In this document: one piece after another, positions 56,701 through 59,420 of the stretch
How positions within the stretch are numbered: the stretch's first letter is position 1
How the letters are laid out: each line of letters starts with the position of its first letter
From: Scortum barcoo
Lineage: Eukaryota; Chordata; Actinopteri; Centrarchiformes; Terapontidae
Reading direction: 5' to 3'
Assembly: GCA_023238725.1 (NCBI GenBank)
Contig: CM041536.1
Location: 62,001-126,000, forward strand
Length of the DNA stretch: 64,000 nucleotides
Position numbers and translations under genes: made by a program
The notes under the pieces: model-generated
The model's database searches: none
What the model was told of the DNA's origin: nothing
Seen by the model: the letters and a program-made list of their open reading frames with translations, nothing else

Positions 56701-58529
56701 GTCTCCTGTTGCTGGGTAACAACTGCCTTCTGTGCAGACATCGCTGAGCTCGGGCAGGCTGACATCATCCGGGGCCCCGCCCTCCTGAGCGCAGGTAAAC
56801 ATCTGCAGAGCTGAAAGAAGAGGTTCTTATTGTGAAAGTCTTCAGTTTGATAAAGCACTGATCTGAGGTCAGGTGTCAAAATAAACTCCAGTCAAACCGT
56901 TGATTTGAGTTTTTTTCATTTAATTAAACTGATCAGACTGACTGAAAGACACAGAAGATCAATTAAATTTTCTTTTGTTTTTTCCAAAAGTCAGACAGGC
57001 GTCAGCATCTCTCACTTTTCAAAACAACGCCGGTGGAGTAGGCGGAGCTTCAGTGAGCGTGGAGACCACATTCAGAGGTAACCTGAACATGTACCTGTAT
57101 GTGCCCTCATGTGAGCTCCCAAACTGTGAAAGGTTCACGAATGTGCCGTTTCTTTTGAATGTTAAGGTGAAATATCAGGAGACAGTGTGTGTTCAGGAAA
57201 ACACCGAATGAAATGAGGTCAGAAAATTATTTTACTTTTCGATTTGAAGGTTTTACTGTTTCTTTATTTAAGGTACATTTGGAGGATGGTTAATTAGCCC
57301 TGAAATAAAAGAAATAAAATTTATTTGTACCTGTAATTGTGCCTGATTCACAGTGAATTTAATATTCAGCCGGGTTTCATGACCAACATTTTGCTAATAA
57401 AATGTTTTTTCAGACAAACAAGGATAAAGTTTGTTCACGTCTGAGGGTATGAACTGTTTCTGTTTCTGCCCAGCAAGCAGCTGAAGACCAACTTCAAATT
57501 TCTGAATGTGAAGGAATGAAGTTCTGCGAACATCAAAATAAATGTCTGTTTTTTTCAGTTACTTTAATGATGTGAAAGTAAAGTCAAACTTCTTCACAGC
57601 TTGTTCTCCTCGTTGGCCTTCACTTGGACTGGACTTTTCTGAAAACAATCTGACTGAAGGCTTTTCTGATGATGACTGACTAAAATCGATCAGATTCGAT
57701 TGATCTGTTTCCCTTTACTCACAGCAGCGTCTTTAAATTAGGTTAACTAATTAACAGCTGTTGTAATCTGTGTATTTGCATTCAGAGCTGATCTGAGTTC
57801 ACTGGAGACAAACATGGAGACGCCTGTTCATTCAGTCTGAAGAGGATCAAACTAAATTTCTGACATCAGAGTCTTTGATCTAATTGGTTGGCTGGAAGAG
57901 AAGTGATTACTTTGACAATCAATGAATCAACTGATCATGTCAATCAATTCAGCTTTTAAAGATGTTACAAACATGAAAACGACTTCAATCATTGAACTTT
58001 TAAATCAAACAGATTACAGTGTTCATCAGTTTGATATCTTTCACTTTCTCTGACTCAACAGAAGCTTCACTATTGATCAGCAAGAAAAATGATTTAATCA
58101 GTCTGAACTCTTTCACACTGATCTGAGATCAGATTTCATGGCTGTGATTTCATCAGTCTGAACTCCTTCATAATCAAGCAAACTGATTTCTGATGTGAAT
58201 CTGAATCAGCTTGGATGAAAACTTTTTTCTTCAAATGTTTCAGCAGAAAAGATCAATCAGACTGATCTCAGATCAGATTCAACAGCTTTTACTTTGAAAA
58301 CTTTGAGAGGCAGCTGCTGAATAAAGTGGAGAAGTTAAACTTAATCTGTTGAAAGAAAACTCAAATAGTAATCTAGTATTACAATATCCGAGTACTGCAG
58401 TATTAGTAGTATCAGTAGTATTGAAGTATTAGTAGTATCAGTAGTATTGAAGTATTAGTAGTATCAGTAGTATTGTGGTGCTCTCAGGGGAAACTCACTC
58501 AGCAGCACCACCAGCTGAAGCTCCAACAT
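2630..58529 (-). CDS. lamb1: Laminin subunit beta-1, whole gene span (33 coding exons)
   Basis: Secreted basement-membrane glycoprotein; beta chain of the alpha-beta-gamma laminin trimer. I traced 33 exons with GT-AG borders and consistent phases; they join into 1796 residues plus stop with no internal stop if the frame-keeping donor of exon 19 is used. Domain order by residue: signal peptide about 1-20, LN domain about 30-277 (polymerisation), LE repeats about 278-560, LF module about 562-778, second LE array about 779-1189 ending in CHQC, coiled coil II about 1190-1403, Cys-rich beta-knob about 1405-1440, coiled coil I to the end. The C-terminus is VYSTCLF; the Cys at 1794 is expected to bond the gamma chain, and human LAMB1 ends one residue earlier in STCL. 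Similarity to human LAMB1 is clear in every exon, whereas LAMB2 ends differently (YNTCQ). Which teleost lamb1 duplicate this is (lamb1a or lamb1b) I cannot tell; the adjacent lamb4-like gene is a clue only. Confidence 0.96.
2770..3568. other. Intron 32 with a short LINE tail
   Basis: Intron of lamb1. On the minus strand at about 3318-3385 it has the typical 3' end of a fish Rex1/L2-type LINE (AATTTCCCCCTGGGATTAAT) followed by a GATTCTGATTCAG run. The rest shows nothing recognisable. Confidence 0.55.
3569..3728 (-). CDS. lamb1: lamb1 coding exon 32 (coiled coil I)
   Basis: Residues 1698-1750: DLDSELKDKYATVEQLIDQK through LLLKASSKLQLLK. Acceptor GTTTAG, donor CAAAG|GTGACG. Ends in phase 1, the same as the penultimate exon of the neighbouring beta chain. 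Confidence 0.95.
3913..4089 (-). CDS. lamb1: lamb1 coding exon 31 (coiled coil I)
   Basis: Residues 1639-1697, 59 codons in phase 0: VESETADTELKLNNATQKLQ through SIAKIAEEVKK. Acceptor CATTCAG, donor AAAAAG|GTGATT. Confidence 0.94.
4217..4358 (-). CDS. lamb1: lamb1 coding exon 30 (coiled coil I)
   Basis: Residues 1591-1638: MEAADVKDSAEKVKQALEEA through AAANIQNTNNLLSS. Alanine and glutamine rich heptads. Acceptor GTCAG, donor CCTCT|GTAAGC. Confidence 0.94.
4440..8932 (-). mobile_element. L1-clade LINE (copy 1), decayed, same strand as lamb1
   Basis: Near full-length non-LTR retrotransposon in intron 29. Reading on the minus strand from 8932: 5' region with CTTCCGGTTGGCACGTAGAC; an ORF1-like segment at 7869-8351 (LKEKGMQFQTPPLLAKLKVF); reverse transcriptase at 5772-6400 (GKDNGECSSYRPISILNTDY, SLEAEKVF, CPLSPALFALFIEPLAQAI); a YADD-equivalent MFADDK at about 5775; and the C-terminal Cys-His segment at 4494-4826 (CWRQCGQTMADHFHIFWACP). 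Frames are broken by stops and by a nested LINE tail. The 3' end is A-rich near 4440-4480. Borders approximate; no clear target duplication found. Confidence 0.85.
5400..5607 (+). mobile_element. Nested Rex1/L2-type LINE 3' tail
   Basis: About 200 bp inserted into the ORF2 of L1 copy 1 in the opposite direction. It ends CCCTGAGGGAGTCATCCCAA, then GATCAATAAAG and a GTCTGA repeat, the typical terminus of fish Rex1-like LINEs. The interrupted L1 reading resumes either side (ADLKGRFNFN on one side). The left border is approximate. Confidence 0.65.
10410..12074 (-). mobile_element. Tc1-like DNA transposon A (in L1 copy 2)
   Basis: 1665 bp, flanked by TA duplications (10408-10409, 12075-12076). 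Ends are inverted: CAGTGGATATAAAAAGTCTA at one end and its mirror at the other, with inverted repeats continuing for well over 100 bp. Removing it rejoins the L1 ORF2 (EEFKTY followed by IDTNASPETNP), so it inserted after the L1. Confidence 0.95.
10560..11710 (-). pseudogene. Tc1 transposase (element A), frameshifted
   Basis: The catalytic part is open at 10520-11536: second HTH segment GRPSKIDDKTRRKLVREA, first Asp in WSDETKVELFGHN, second Asp in HDNDPKHTSKS, and Glu in IEHLWGDLKRAV. The first HTH (KHQWDLIVQRYQSGEGYKRI) lies upstream in another frame, so a one-base indel separates the DNA-binding halves near 11530. A central stretch after GALVRV also looks frame-disturbed. Family known function: cut-and-paste transposition at TA; this copy should be inactive. 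Confidence 0.88.
14264..14432. repeat. AT/CA dinucleotide microsatellite
   Basis: Long run of alternating TA and CA units in the 3' UTR of L1 copy 2, about 30 bp of TA then 30 bp of CA followed by mixed blocks. The reading frames across it are low-complexity artefacts. Confidence 0.95.
14785..14992 (-). CDS. lamb1: lamb1 coding exon 29 (coiled coil I)
   Basis: Residues 1522-1590: DAADLVSIELVANEVLAMQM, then QLQNLTEEIRQKVGELGHVE and HRAENLLDQARRA. Acceptor TTTCAG, donor AGCCAG|GTGAGT. The next exon is 10.4 kb away, beyond two L1 insertions. Confidence 0.95.
14993..15528. other. Intron 28, nothing recognised
   Basis: Unique-looking AT-rich intron sequence between exons 28 and 29, without repeats or conserved features that I can name. 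Confidence 0.5.
15529..15673 (-). CDS. lamb1: lamb1 coding exon 28 (coiled coil I)
   Basis: Residues 1474-1521: VLEAKLKADKAKLSAQDVLM through SNEELRGLIKQIRDFLT. Separated from exon 27 by an 80-bp intron. Acceptor CACCAG, donor CACAC|GTACGT. Confidence 0.95.
15754..15963 (-). CDS. lamb1: lamb1 coding exon 27 (beta-knob)
   Basis: Residues 1404-1473, 70 codons in phase 0. Holds the Cys-rich beta-knob (domain alpha) unique to laminin beta chains: TCGSSPSGQDSCLDSPCGG, GQTRCGGEGCNGLV, then coil I resumes with EEVEKLSKM. Acceptor CTTATAG, donor AAAATG|GTGAGT. Confidence 0.96.
15964..16953. other. Intron 26, nothing recognised
   Basis: Intron sequence with a short CACACA run at about 16821-16832. 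No transposon end, RNA gene or additional exon seen. Confidence 0.5.
16954..17195 (-). CDS. lamb1: lamb1 coding exon 26 (coiled coil II end)
   Basis: Residues 1323-1403: GATDSITKYFLKSQAAEARA through LAGELQTLDLSEISHK. Acceptor TGCCAG, donor CACAAG|GTGGGA, ends in phase 0. Confidence 0.94.
17196..17828. other. Intron 25, nothing recognised
   Basis: Unique-looking intron; only a short TTGGTTGG/TTAGTTAG run at about 17655-17695. Confidence 0.5.
17829..18013 (-). CDS. lamb1: lamb1 coding exon 25 (coiled coil II)
   Basis: Residues 1261-1322: SDLMGALSRMLNQTEQTLVQ through LLDQVEFIKNSDIR, a heptad-rich stretch matching human LAMB1 EFIKNSDIRG. Acceptor CCTCAG, donor CAGAG|GTGAGA. Confidence 0.94.
18014..18577. 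other. Intron 24, possible decayed element
   Basis: An 87-codon open frame on the minus strand at 18140-18403 (ELKIRNIYSDIIHFFVNIWL) might be a retroelement relic, but I cannot place it in a family. Otherwise nothing recognised. Confidence 0.35.
18578..18947 (-). CDS. lamb1: lamb1 coding exon 24 (last LE and start of coiled coil II)
   Basis: Residues 1138-1260, the largest exon (370 nt). ACDCDPRGISEQQC completes the LE array; CHQCF at 1186-1190 marks the start of the coiled-coil arm, where the Cys pair is known to join the three chains. Coil II follows with GPYRKSIVSMEKSVADIQ. Donor GGCCAG|GTGAGA. Confidence 0.96.
18948..20489. other. Intron 23, unique part
   Basis: About 1.5 kb of intron with no recognisable element; AT-rich with scattered short open frames that look like chance. 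Confidence 0.45.
20490..20993 (+). mobile_element. Rex1/L2-type LINE 3' end with TCTA repeat
   Basis: Decayed C-terminal RT-protein end (on the plus strand near 20600-20760, resembling the LLSIMDN...FSHRL...SFLPH...LYNNS end seen in the Rex1 copy at 29200) followed by a 3' UTR and a (TCTA)n tail at 20973-20993. 5' truncated. Confidence 0.6.
21569..21665 (-). CDS. lamb1: lamb1 coding exon 23 (LE12-LE13)
   Basis: Residues 1106-1137: ISGQCSCLPGFGGRTCSEC then RELFWGDPEVKCH. Acceptor CCACAG, donor CATG|GTACGT, 97 nt. Confidence 0.95.
21776..21993 (-). CDS. lamb1: lamb1 coding exon 22 (LE11-LE12)
   Basis: Residues 1033-1105: KCVCNRLGNDPSSCPSSGDC, then CHCLSNVIGQQCDRCAPDTW and CDCDPKHSYGTSCNE. Acceptor TTTGCAG, donor AATGAG|GTGAGG, ends in phase 0. 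Confidence 0.96.
22502..22726 (-). CDS. lamb1: lamb1 coding exon 21 (LE9-LE11)
   Basis: Residues 958-1032: ARCDECSPGYYGNPGEVGG, then CQPCQCNNNINMLDPESCD and CKLGYYGNALLQNCR. Acceptor CTGCAG, donor CAGGA|GTGAGT. Confidence 0.96.
23603..23614. repeat. 5' target-site duplication of L1 copy 3 (copy of the exon 20 donor)
   Basis: TTCTCACCTCTG, identical to 31810-31821 at the other end of the L1. On the minus strand it reads CAGAGGTGAGAA, the last bases of exon 20 plus its splice donor. Confidence 0.88.
23633..24809 (+). mobile_element. Nested LINE (CR1/L2/Rex1-like) in L1 copy 3
   Basis: Flanked by CTAGTGTGCTAGC (23620-23632) and CTAGTGAGCTAGC (24810-24822), a 13-bp duplication with one mismatch. 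Contains RT motifs: RKAPGPNGIP, CPVALTSTIMKCFERLV, LDPLQFAYRPNRSTEDAI, NTGAPQGCVLSPLLYSLF, IVIFADDM. Ends ACAAATAAATTCTTGAAGTC. 5' truncated, and frames broken. Confidence 0.85.
26500..26517. repeat. Short interstitial TTAGGG run
   Basis: GGGTTAGGGTTAGGGTTA inside L1 copy 3. Confidence 0.85.
27150..29743 (+). mobile_element. Nested Rex1-like LINE in the RT of L1 copy 3
   Basis: 5'-truncated element starting in the endonuclease (YVDCPTRDNKTLDLLYANA). RT segments: QRKAAGPDGITPRILKTCA at 28050, PADYRPVALTSHVMKVLERL at 28220, FDFSSAFNTIQPLL at 28435, DTGAPQGT at 28600, the KFSDDSAVVG variant of the catalytic YADD box at 28698, and EDYKYLGVVIDNRLDW at 28905. Ends TTGGGATTAATAAAG and a long TATC array. 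It cuts the host L1 in the RT domain just before its RQG-SPLLFA motif. Left border approximate. Confidence 0.88.
29660..29742. repeat. (TATC)n microsatellite, about 20 copies
   Basis: Uninterrupted tetranucleotide tail of the nested Rex1-like LINE; such short repeats at the 3' end are characteristic of this LINE group. Confidence 0.97.
31817..31980 (-). CDS. lamb1: lamb1 coding exon 20 (LE8-LE9)
   Basis: Residues 903-957: LCLDGYYGNPVLGSGDHC, then CPDGPGSLRQFAGSCYRG and CVCSTGYR. Acceptor GTCCAG, donor ACAGAG|GTGAGA. An L1 retrotransposon ends directly beyond this donor, and its target duplication includes the donor itself. Confidence 0.95.
32193..32211. repeat. Short interstitial TTAGGG run
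   Basis: GGGGTTAGGGTTAGGGTTA in intron 19, three telomere-like units. Confidence 0.85.
32320..32557 (-). CDS. lamb1: lamb1 coding exon 19 (LE7-LE8), 3' end on a weak donor
   Basis: Residues 824-902. Carries ACACDPQGSQSSFCDQLTGQ, CDRCLPGHWGFPTCRPCSC and NGHADDCDPNTGRCIDC. The exon must end GACCT|GTGAAG to join as CDLCLDGYYG to exon 20. A consensus donor AAG|GTGAGT sits 6 nt downstream (exon edge 32314) but would include an in-frame TGA. The last LE loop has two more residues than human (HSTGHTGHC). I favour the weak donor because it keeps both frame and Cys spacing. Confidence 0.85.
33067..33210 (-). CDS. lamb1: lamb1 coding exon 18 (LE6)
   Basis: Residues 776-823: ECQCDPQGSLSTVCDPSGGQ, then CQCRPNVVGRNCDRCAPATF. 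First LE repeat after the LF module. Acceptor TCCCAG, donor TGCAGAG|GTCAGA. Confidence 0.95.
33345..34300 (-). mobile_element. L2-type LINE 3' fragment
   Basis: 5'-truncated LINE in intron 17, same strand as lamb1. Its C-terminal RT protein is open at 33926-34210: RTAERIIGVPLPSLQDLYTT, then LFSLLPSGKRYRSLRSRTTR and QAVRLLNSLP, a typical L2-clade end. The preceding bases encode the end of the domain after TSCITVWGG. The 3' UTR ends in ACAAATAAAAACTGACTCTC, then a GACTCT repeat. Few lesions, so fairly young. Confidence 0.85.
34310..35440. other. Intron 17, AT-rich remainder
   Basis: Strongly AT-rich with the TTAGGG run noted separately. No exon or transposon end recognised. Confidence 0.45.
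34903..34928. repeat. Interstitial TTAGGG run, four units
   Basis: Four consecutive GGGTTA units in intron 17, with a diverged copy (GTTAGGGTTAAGGTT) about 85 bp before. Confidence 0.85.
35441..35642 (-). CDS. lamb1: lamb1 coding exon 17 (end of LF module)
   Basis: Residues 709-775: IVLMPHCRNLEIFTASEGG, then GWETFQRYRCLENSQSVI and DICRNFIFSISAMLHQ. Acceptor CCTCAG, donor CTAAAG|GTAATG. Confidence 0.95.
36056..36176 (-). CDS. lamb1: lamb1 coding exon 16 (LF module)
   Basis: Residues 668-708: RYVALPRPVCFESGLNYTI through SPYTLIDS. Acceptor CCTCAG, donor ATTCG|GTGAGG. Confidence 0.95.
36177..36889. other. Intron 15, first part, nothing recognised
   Basis: AT-rich intron sequence without recognisable repeats. 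Confidence 0.45.
36890..37690 (+). mobile_element. Heavily decayed LINE (Rex1/L2-like) RT remnant
   Basis: On the plus strand, segments matching the LINE RT order can be read across many stops: FKHMNTKKAAGPGR near 36930, VIPVPKKTRAAGLNDS near 37045, an F-D-Y-SSAFNTLQ like motif at about 37390 (LLTDYSSAFNTLQAH), NTGAPHGCILSPLLYILY-like near 37555. Old copy in intron 15. Confidence 0.65.
37781..37908 (-). CDS. lamb1: lamb1 coding exon 15 (LF module)
   Basis: Residues 626-668: LPDQWEEVLMTVMRPGPI through DNQMISLHPGS and the first two bases of Arg. Acceptor CTGCAG, donor TCACG|GTAACG. Confidence 0.94.
37909..39030. other. Intron 14, possible old retroelement debris
   Basis: AT-rich; ACCAATAAAGAAAAAC at about 38200 looks like a retroelement 3' end, but I cannot place a family. 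No exon found. Confidence 0.35.
39031..39189 (-). CDS. lamb1: lamb1 coding exon 14 (LF module)
   Basis: Residues 573-625, 53 codons in phase 0, including VPEGAFLEFTVDNIPHSMEY and DILIRYEPQ, the signature of the beta-chain LF module. Acceptor CCTTAG, donor CTCAG|GTAGGA. Confidence 0.95.
39928..41534 (-). mobile_element. Tc1-like DNA transposon B
   Basis: 1607 bp between TA duplications (39926-39927, 41535-41536). Ends are inverted repeats: CACTGCTCAAAAAAAATAAA on the left; GGAACAGTTAAACAAC... mirrored on the right as TTCCCTTTATTTTTTTGAGC AGTG. This terminus is a common fish Tc1 subfamily. Confidence 0.93.
40189..41282 (-). pseudogene. Tc1 transposase (element B), broken into three frames
   Basis: HTH part at 40974-41282 (QPTQVAQVVQLIQDGTSMRA, then VARRFAVSVSVVSRAWRRY). 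Middle part at 40685-41077 (HVSAQMVRNRLHECGMRARR, catalytic LFTDESRF). C-terminal part at 40189-40485 (DAMDWPARSPDLNPIEHIWD, the last catalytic region). The second catalytic Asp segment falls between frames near 40500-40640. At least two frameshifts, so inactive. Confidence 0.88.
42168..42303 (-). CDS. lamb1: lamb1 coding exon 13 (LE5 and start of LF module)
   Basis: Residues 527-572: QCDQVSGQCICKDHMFGRRC, then ESGFYFIALDHYTYEAEDA, where the LE fold gives way to the LF (domain IV) module. Acceptor CTGCAG, donor GACCT|GTGAGT. Confidence 0.95.
43028..43107 (-). CDS. lamb1: lamb1 coding exon 12 (LE4 to LE5)
   Basis: Residues 501-526: SEHWGLSNDMDGCRPCDCD then LGGAINN. Acceptor TTTCAG, donor ATCA|GTGAGT, 80 nt, two bases carried over into exon 13. 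Confidence 0.94.
43619..43731 (-). CDS. lamb1: lamb1 coding exon 11 (LE4, first part)
   Basis: Residues 463-500: ACTCNPVGTLPGGNPCDSET, then GSCFCKRLVTGRNCDQCV. Acceptor TTTCAG, donor TGTGTG|GTGAGA, ends in phase 0. Confidence 0.95.
44005..44040 (-). pseudogene. Decayed duplicate of the exon 10 3' end (pseudo-exon)
   Basis: The minus strand reads VHYGLSDEPNAGT in the same frame as AYYGLSDEPEGCR of exon 10; about 31 bp align with five mismatches. An AG precedes it and a GGTACAG follows, so it could be spliced as a cryptic mini-exon of about 34 nt, but length and codons suggest a dead copy. Confidence 0.7.
44102..45126. mobile_element. Non-autonomous hAT-like element
   Basis: Imperfect terminal inverted repeats: CAGAGTTTCTCAAATAGCGT at one end and CAGTGGTTCTCAATTATTTT on the other strand at the other end, both followed by TG(A/T)CATGCCC. 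Flanked by direct repeat GTATACA (44095-44101 and 45127-45133), fitting the roughly 8-bp hAT target duplication. No transposase. Contains a nested MITE. Confidence 0.82.
44271..44696. mobile_element. MITE nested in the hAT-like element
   Basis: 426 bp with about 24-bp inverted ends: CAGTGGCGCCTTGACTTACA and, on the other strand, CAGTGGTATCCTTGACTTAC. Flanked by TA on both sides. The inner sequence repeats CTCGTAACTC/CTCGTATGTC motifs. A widespread vertebrate short DNA-transposon type; superfamily not assigned. Confidence 0.85.
45172..45348 (-). CDS. lamb1: lamb1 coding exon 10 (LE3)
   Basis: Residues 404-462: PCNCDPLGSLNGGICDRM through AYYGLSDEPEGCR. Contains the LIAGQCRCKVNVEGERC core of LE3. 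Acceptor CCTGTAG, donor CAGGG|GTATAC. A decayed copy of its 3' end lies in intron 10. Confidence 0.95.
45577..45765 (-). CDS. lamb1: lamb1 coding exon 9 (LE2)
   Basis: Residues 341-403, one whole LE repeat: KCNCNQHSNSCHFDMAVF, then NVSGGVCDDCQHNT and KPFYYQHPERDIRDPNICH. This block is very highly conserved with human LAMB1. Acceptor CTGTAG, donor CCACC|GTAAGT. Confidence 0.97.
45790..46715 (+). mobile_element. LINE C-terminal remnant (I/L2-like)
   Basis: In intron 8. RT catalytic box YADDTHIYTTMS at about 45865 and FFQLNKAKTELLQL, then the C-terminal segments KNKFQILLLVYKALNVLGPN YISKL at 46255-46340 and ENCGFATSVLLSQS-like remnants. Ends TATAAAGCACTTTCAATTGT CTTGTTGCTG. Frames broken. Confidence 0.75.
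46733..46808. repeat. 20-bp minisatellite abutting the exon 8 donor
   Basis: About four tandem copies of GACCAGCAGAGACTGGCAGA with few changes, ending at the GTGAGT of exon 8. Confidence 0.9.
46810..46930 (-). CDS. lamb1: lamb1 coding exon 8 (LE1)
   Basis: Residues 301-340, VHGHCMCNHNTKGLNCEKC through DLPWRPAEGRNTNACK. Typical LE cysteine spacing. Acceptor CTGCAG, donor AAGA|GTGAGT. A 20-bp-unit minisatellite begins directly behind the donor. Confidence 0.96.
47066..47170. repeat. 41-bp tandem duplication across the exon 7 donor
   Basis: Two and a half copies of a roughly 41-bp unit beginning CATGCC(T/C)TCCCTGGTCT and ending GACTCAC. Each full copy brings a CATG|GTGAGTC donor (47106-47107 and 47147-47148). 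Confidence 0.8.
47149..47351 (-). CDS. lamb1: lamb1 coding exon 7 (end of LN, start of LE1)
   Basis: Residues 233-300. Ends the LN domain with YYYAVYDMVVRGNCFCYGH; the first LE repeat begins at about Cys278. Donor GGGCATG|GTGAGT. A near-copy of this donor lies 41 nt further into the intron in a short tandem repeat (see findings); the inner donor is chosen because it joins in frame to VHGHCMC of exon 8. Confidence 0.95.
47427..47490 (-). CDS. lamb1: lamb1 coding exon 6 (LN domain)
   Basis: Residues 212-232: VIFRVLDPAFRIDDPYSPRI then Q. Short 64-nt exon flanked by a 75-bp intron 6. Acceptor TTCTTAG, donor CAAA|GTATGT. Confidence 0.95.
47817..48005 (-). CDS. lamb1: lamb1 coding exon 5 (LN domain)
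   Basis: Residues 149-211, starting TFRPAAIVIERSADFGKTW and ending SDIEPSTEGE. Exactly 63 codons with phase 0 at both ends. Acceptor CTCAG, donor GGAGAG|GTACTG. Confidence 0.97.
48246..49449 (+). mobile_element. PIF/Harbinger-like element without transposase
   Basis: 1.2 kb in intron 4. Ends mirror one another: GCCCTTTTCCACTAGGGCAG on the left and CCCCCTTTCCACTAAGGCGA on the other strand at the right. Inner flanks also pair loosely (GGAACCAGTTCTT and GAACCAATTGTG). It keeps a MYB/SANT-like ORF (next entry) but no DDE transposase frame. Borders within a few bases. Confidence 0.72.
48417..48656 (+). CDS. MYB/SANT-like (trihelix) ORF fragment of the Harbinger-like element
   Basis: 79 codons. 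PVFEELQREMATAGYNRNIE then KLKKLKKDYRDQKRD and RSGTGWPRKSPRFDLLDLAL resemble the MYB-like DNA-binding protein coded by Harbinger transposons (x-VFEEIAxEMxxxGFxRTPEQ pattern), including the common ending with LGDRPA. The N-terminal helix with its first Trp is missing or in another frame, so it is probably a remnant. Confidence 0.6.
   Translation: MGRETKPVFEELQREMATAGYNRNIEQINNKLKKLKKDYRDQKRDLGRSGTGWPRKSPRFDLLDLALGDRPACQLTGGL
49816..49889 (-). CDS. lamb1: lamb1 coding exon 4 (LN domain)
   Basis: Residues 124-148: LENVTIQLNLEAEFHFTHL followed by IMTFK. Nearly identical to the human LAMB1 stretch. Acceptor CTGCAG, donor TTCAAG|GTGAGT, 74 nt, ends in phase 0. Confidence 0.96.
50150..50240. repeat. 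ACTAAACTCA minisatellite
   Basis: Irregular tandem repeats of (C)AGACTAAACTCA and AACTAAACTCA in intron 3. Confidence 0.8.
50408..50546 (-). CDS. lamb1: lamb1 coding exon 3 (LN domain)
   Basis: Residues 78-123, from EEKKCFVCDS to TTFAPNRLKTWWQSENG, diagnostic of the laminin LN domain. Acceptor TTAACCAG, donor AATG|GTGAGA, ends in phase 1. It sits between intron 2, which is full of LINEs, and intron 3. Confidence 0.96.
50547..51159. other. Intron 2, 3' part, nothing recognised
   Basis: Unique-looking intron with a GAGTGAATGAGTGAATGA-type run at about 50698-50745. Confidence 0.45.
51160..51864 (+). mobile_element. Decayed Rex1-like LINE, target of L1 copy 4
   Basis: RT remnant on the plus strand: RPVALTS... 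MERLVLRHLHPLMRTKLDPL, then QFSYQPGIRVDDSVIYLLHR at about 51260. 3' end CTTCCCCGACGTGGGATTAC at 51831-51850. Broken by stops and deletions. Confidence 0.7.
51865..55714 (+). mobile_element. L1-clade LINE (copy 4), 5' truncated
   Basis: Antisense to lamb1 in intron 2. Flanked by a 14-bp duplication TAAAGTTTTATTTT (51851-51864 and 55715-55728). Starts inside the endonuclease (ILANIYAPNYDDESF, LILAGDFNFVMDPVMDRSS). RT at 52774-53418 (SKTGGPDGYTSEFYKTF, SYRPISLLNVDIKILA, SLDAEKAFDRVEW), 53483-53690 (CPLSPLLFAVSIEPLVI, YILYADDLLFY), then C-terminal parts up to about 55370. Ends GAAAAAAAATAAATAAATAA. One of the least decayed copies, but it has frameshifts and a TA repeat inside RT. Confidence 0.92.
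53687..53731. repeat. (TA)n microsatellite inside L1 RT
   Basis: About 22 TA units directly after the codons for YADDLLFY of L1 copy 4. Confidence 0.97.
55729..56610. other. Intron 2, 5' part, nothing recognised
   Basis: No transposon end or exon recognised between L1 copy 4 and exon 2. Confidence 0.45.
56611..56810 (-). CDS. lamb1: lamb1 coding exon 2 (LN domain start)
   Basis: Residues 11-77. Contains GSCYPATGDLLIGRA and STCGLNQPEPFCIVSHLQ, the conserved N-terminal part of the LN domain of laminin beta chains. Acceptor TTTCAG|CTCTGC, donor CTGCAG|GTAAAT, ends in phase 0. Confidence 0.97.
56811..58398. other. Intron 1, nothing recognised
   Basis: AT-rich first intron with many TGATCTGA/GATCAGA-like short motifs. 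A 78-codon open frame at 56975-57211 on the plus strand has no family resemblance. Enhancers could lie here but cannot be called from sequence alone. Confidence 0.45.
58400..58477. repeat. 26-bp minisatellite, three copies, beside the exon 1 donor
   Basis: Unit GTATTAGTAGTATCAGTAGT ATTGAA, three nearly perfect copies, 20 bp from the first splice donor of lamb1. Confidence 0.92.
58499..58529 (-). CDS. lamb1: lamb1 coding exon 1 (start codon, signal peptide)
   Basis: Residues 1-10, MLELQLVVLL, the hydrophobic start of the signal peptide, which continues in exon 2 (TLQMFTCAQE). The ATG complement is at 58527-58529. The donor reads CTGA|GTGAGT. This ATG is chosen because it gives a normal signal peptide and joins in phase 1 to exon 2. 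A non-coding leader exon further upstream is possible and not visible. Confidence 0.85.
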
Positions 58530-58900
58530 TTTGATCTGGATCTTCTTAGAAGTGAAAACCTGAAAAGAAATCTGGATCCTTGCAGCTCTACAACCTCGAA
58601 TCCTTCAGCTCATCTGGACCCCCTGAAGTCCTGCAGAAACTTTAAGACCCCCGGACCCCCCACCCCCGACAGACTCCTCCCTCTCAGATCCACCTACACA
58701 CCAGGAGGAAACATCCGGGTGGACTGTCAAAATAAAAGTGTGTTAAAATTTCTCATTCATCTGTTCAATAAAAGTGCAGAAAAGATCAAGTAAGAAACAA
58801 AAACAACAACAAACAGCTATAAAAGAGGTTAATGAATCCACAGCTGATGAAAACACAAAACATAAAATACAATTAGAAATAAATCACAGTGAGTTCACAG
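58530..58900. promoter_or_regulatory. lamb1: Probable lamb1 5' UTR and promoter region
   Basis: Immediately upstream of the ATG. I see no clear TATA box at a fixed distance and no CpG-rich block. The position is inferred from the first coding exon only; the true start site could be further away if there is a non-coding first exon. Confidence 0.35.
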
Positions 58901-59207
58901 TATTTTATTAACATAATCATCTTTACAAACTGCCTCTACAAAATGCTTCTAAAAAACTCTTTTAAAATGCTGACATAAAACCAAAGCATACTTCAGTTCT
59001 TTATTTTTATGTGCACAACAATCACAGTGAACAAAATATTAAGGTTAAAATAAGTAAATATAGGAATCACATACATAACAGCGTTTATTTAAAATGAAAT
59101 GACTGTTAGCTCCTTGTGTAAAATACAATAATATCAAAGAATAAAACAAGTGATTAATAAGATGAACTTTGACTTTCGTCTCTGGTGTGGCCGTCCGTTA
59201 TGAATTG

Positions 59208-59345
59208 TTAGATGAAAAAATCTTTGCTGCTGCTGTCGGTGAAGTTCCCCATCAGGATGCCCAGCGAGGAGAAGATTTCTTCTGAGGAGACATCCAGGAT
59301 TTCCTCCAGTGTCTGAGGTGAACCCGTCTGTCTCCCCTTCTTCAC
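59208..59345 (-). CDS. Candidate terminal exon of an unrecognised gene
   Basis: After an acceptor CTGACAG, the minus strand has 45 codons and a TAA: VKKGRQTGSPQTLEEILDVS then SEEIFSSLGILMGNFTDSSS and KDFFI. A candidate poly(A) signal (AATAAA, complement of 58904-58909) lies about 300 nt beyond. No other exon of such a gene is found; upstream sequence is occupied by a Tc1 element. I do not recognise the protein. It could be a chance frame or an old gene remnant. Confidence 0.35.
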   Translation of the reverse strand: MKKGRQTGSPQTLEEILDVSSEEIFSSLGILMGNFTDSSSKDFFI

Positions 59346-59420
59346 CTGTCAGTATAAGACGTCCAGGTAAGGCCCGCAGTGACACCAAGTACCTGAAGCT
59401 TGGTTAGGGTCATGATGTTA

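Noticed and set aside
56975..57211. 78-codon plus-strand frame in intron 1
   Set aside because: No family resemblance, no clear splice context, and average length for chance in this composition.
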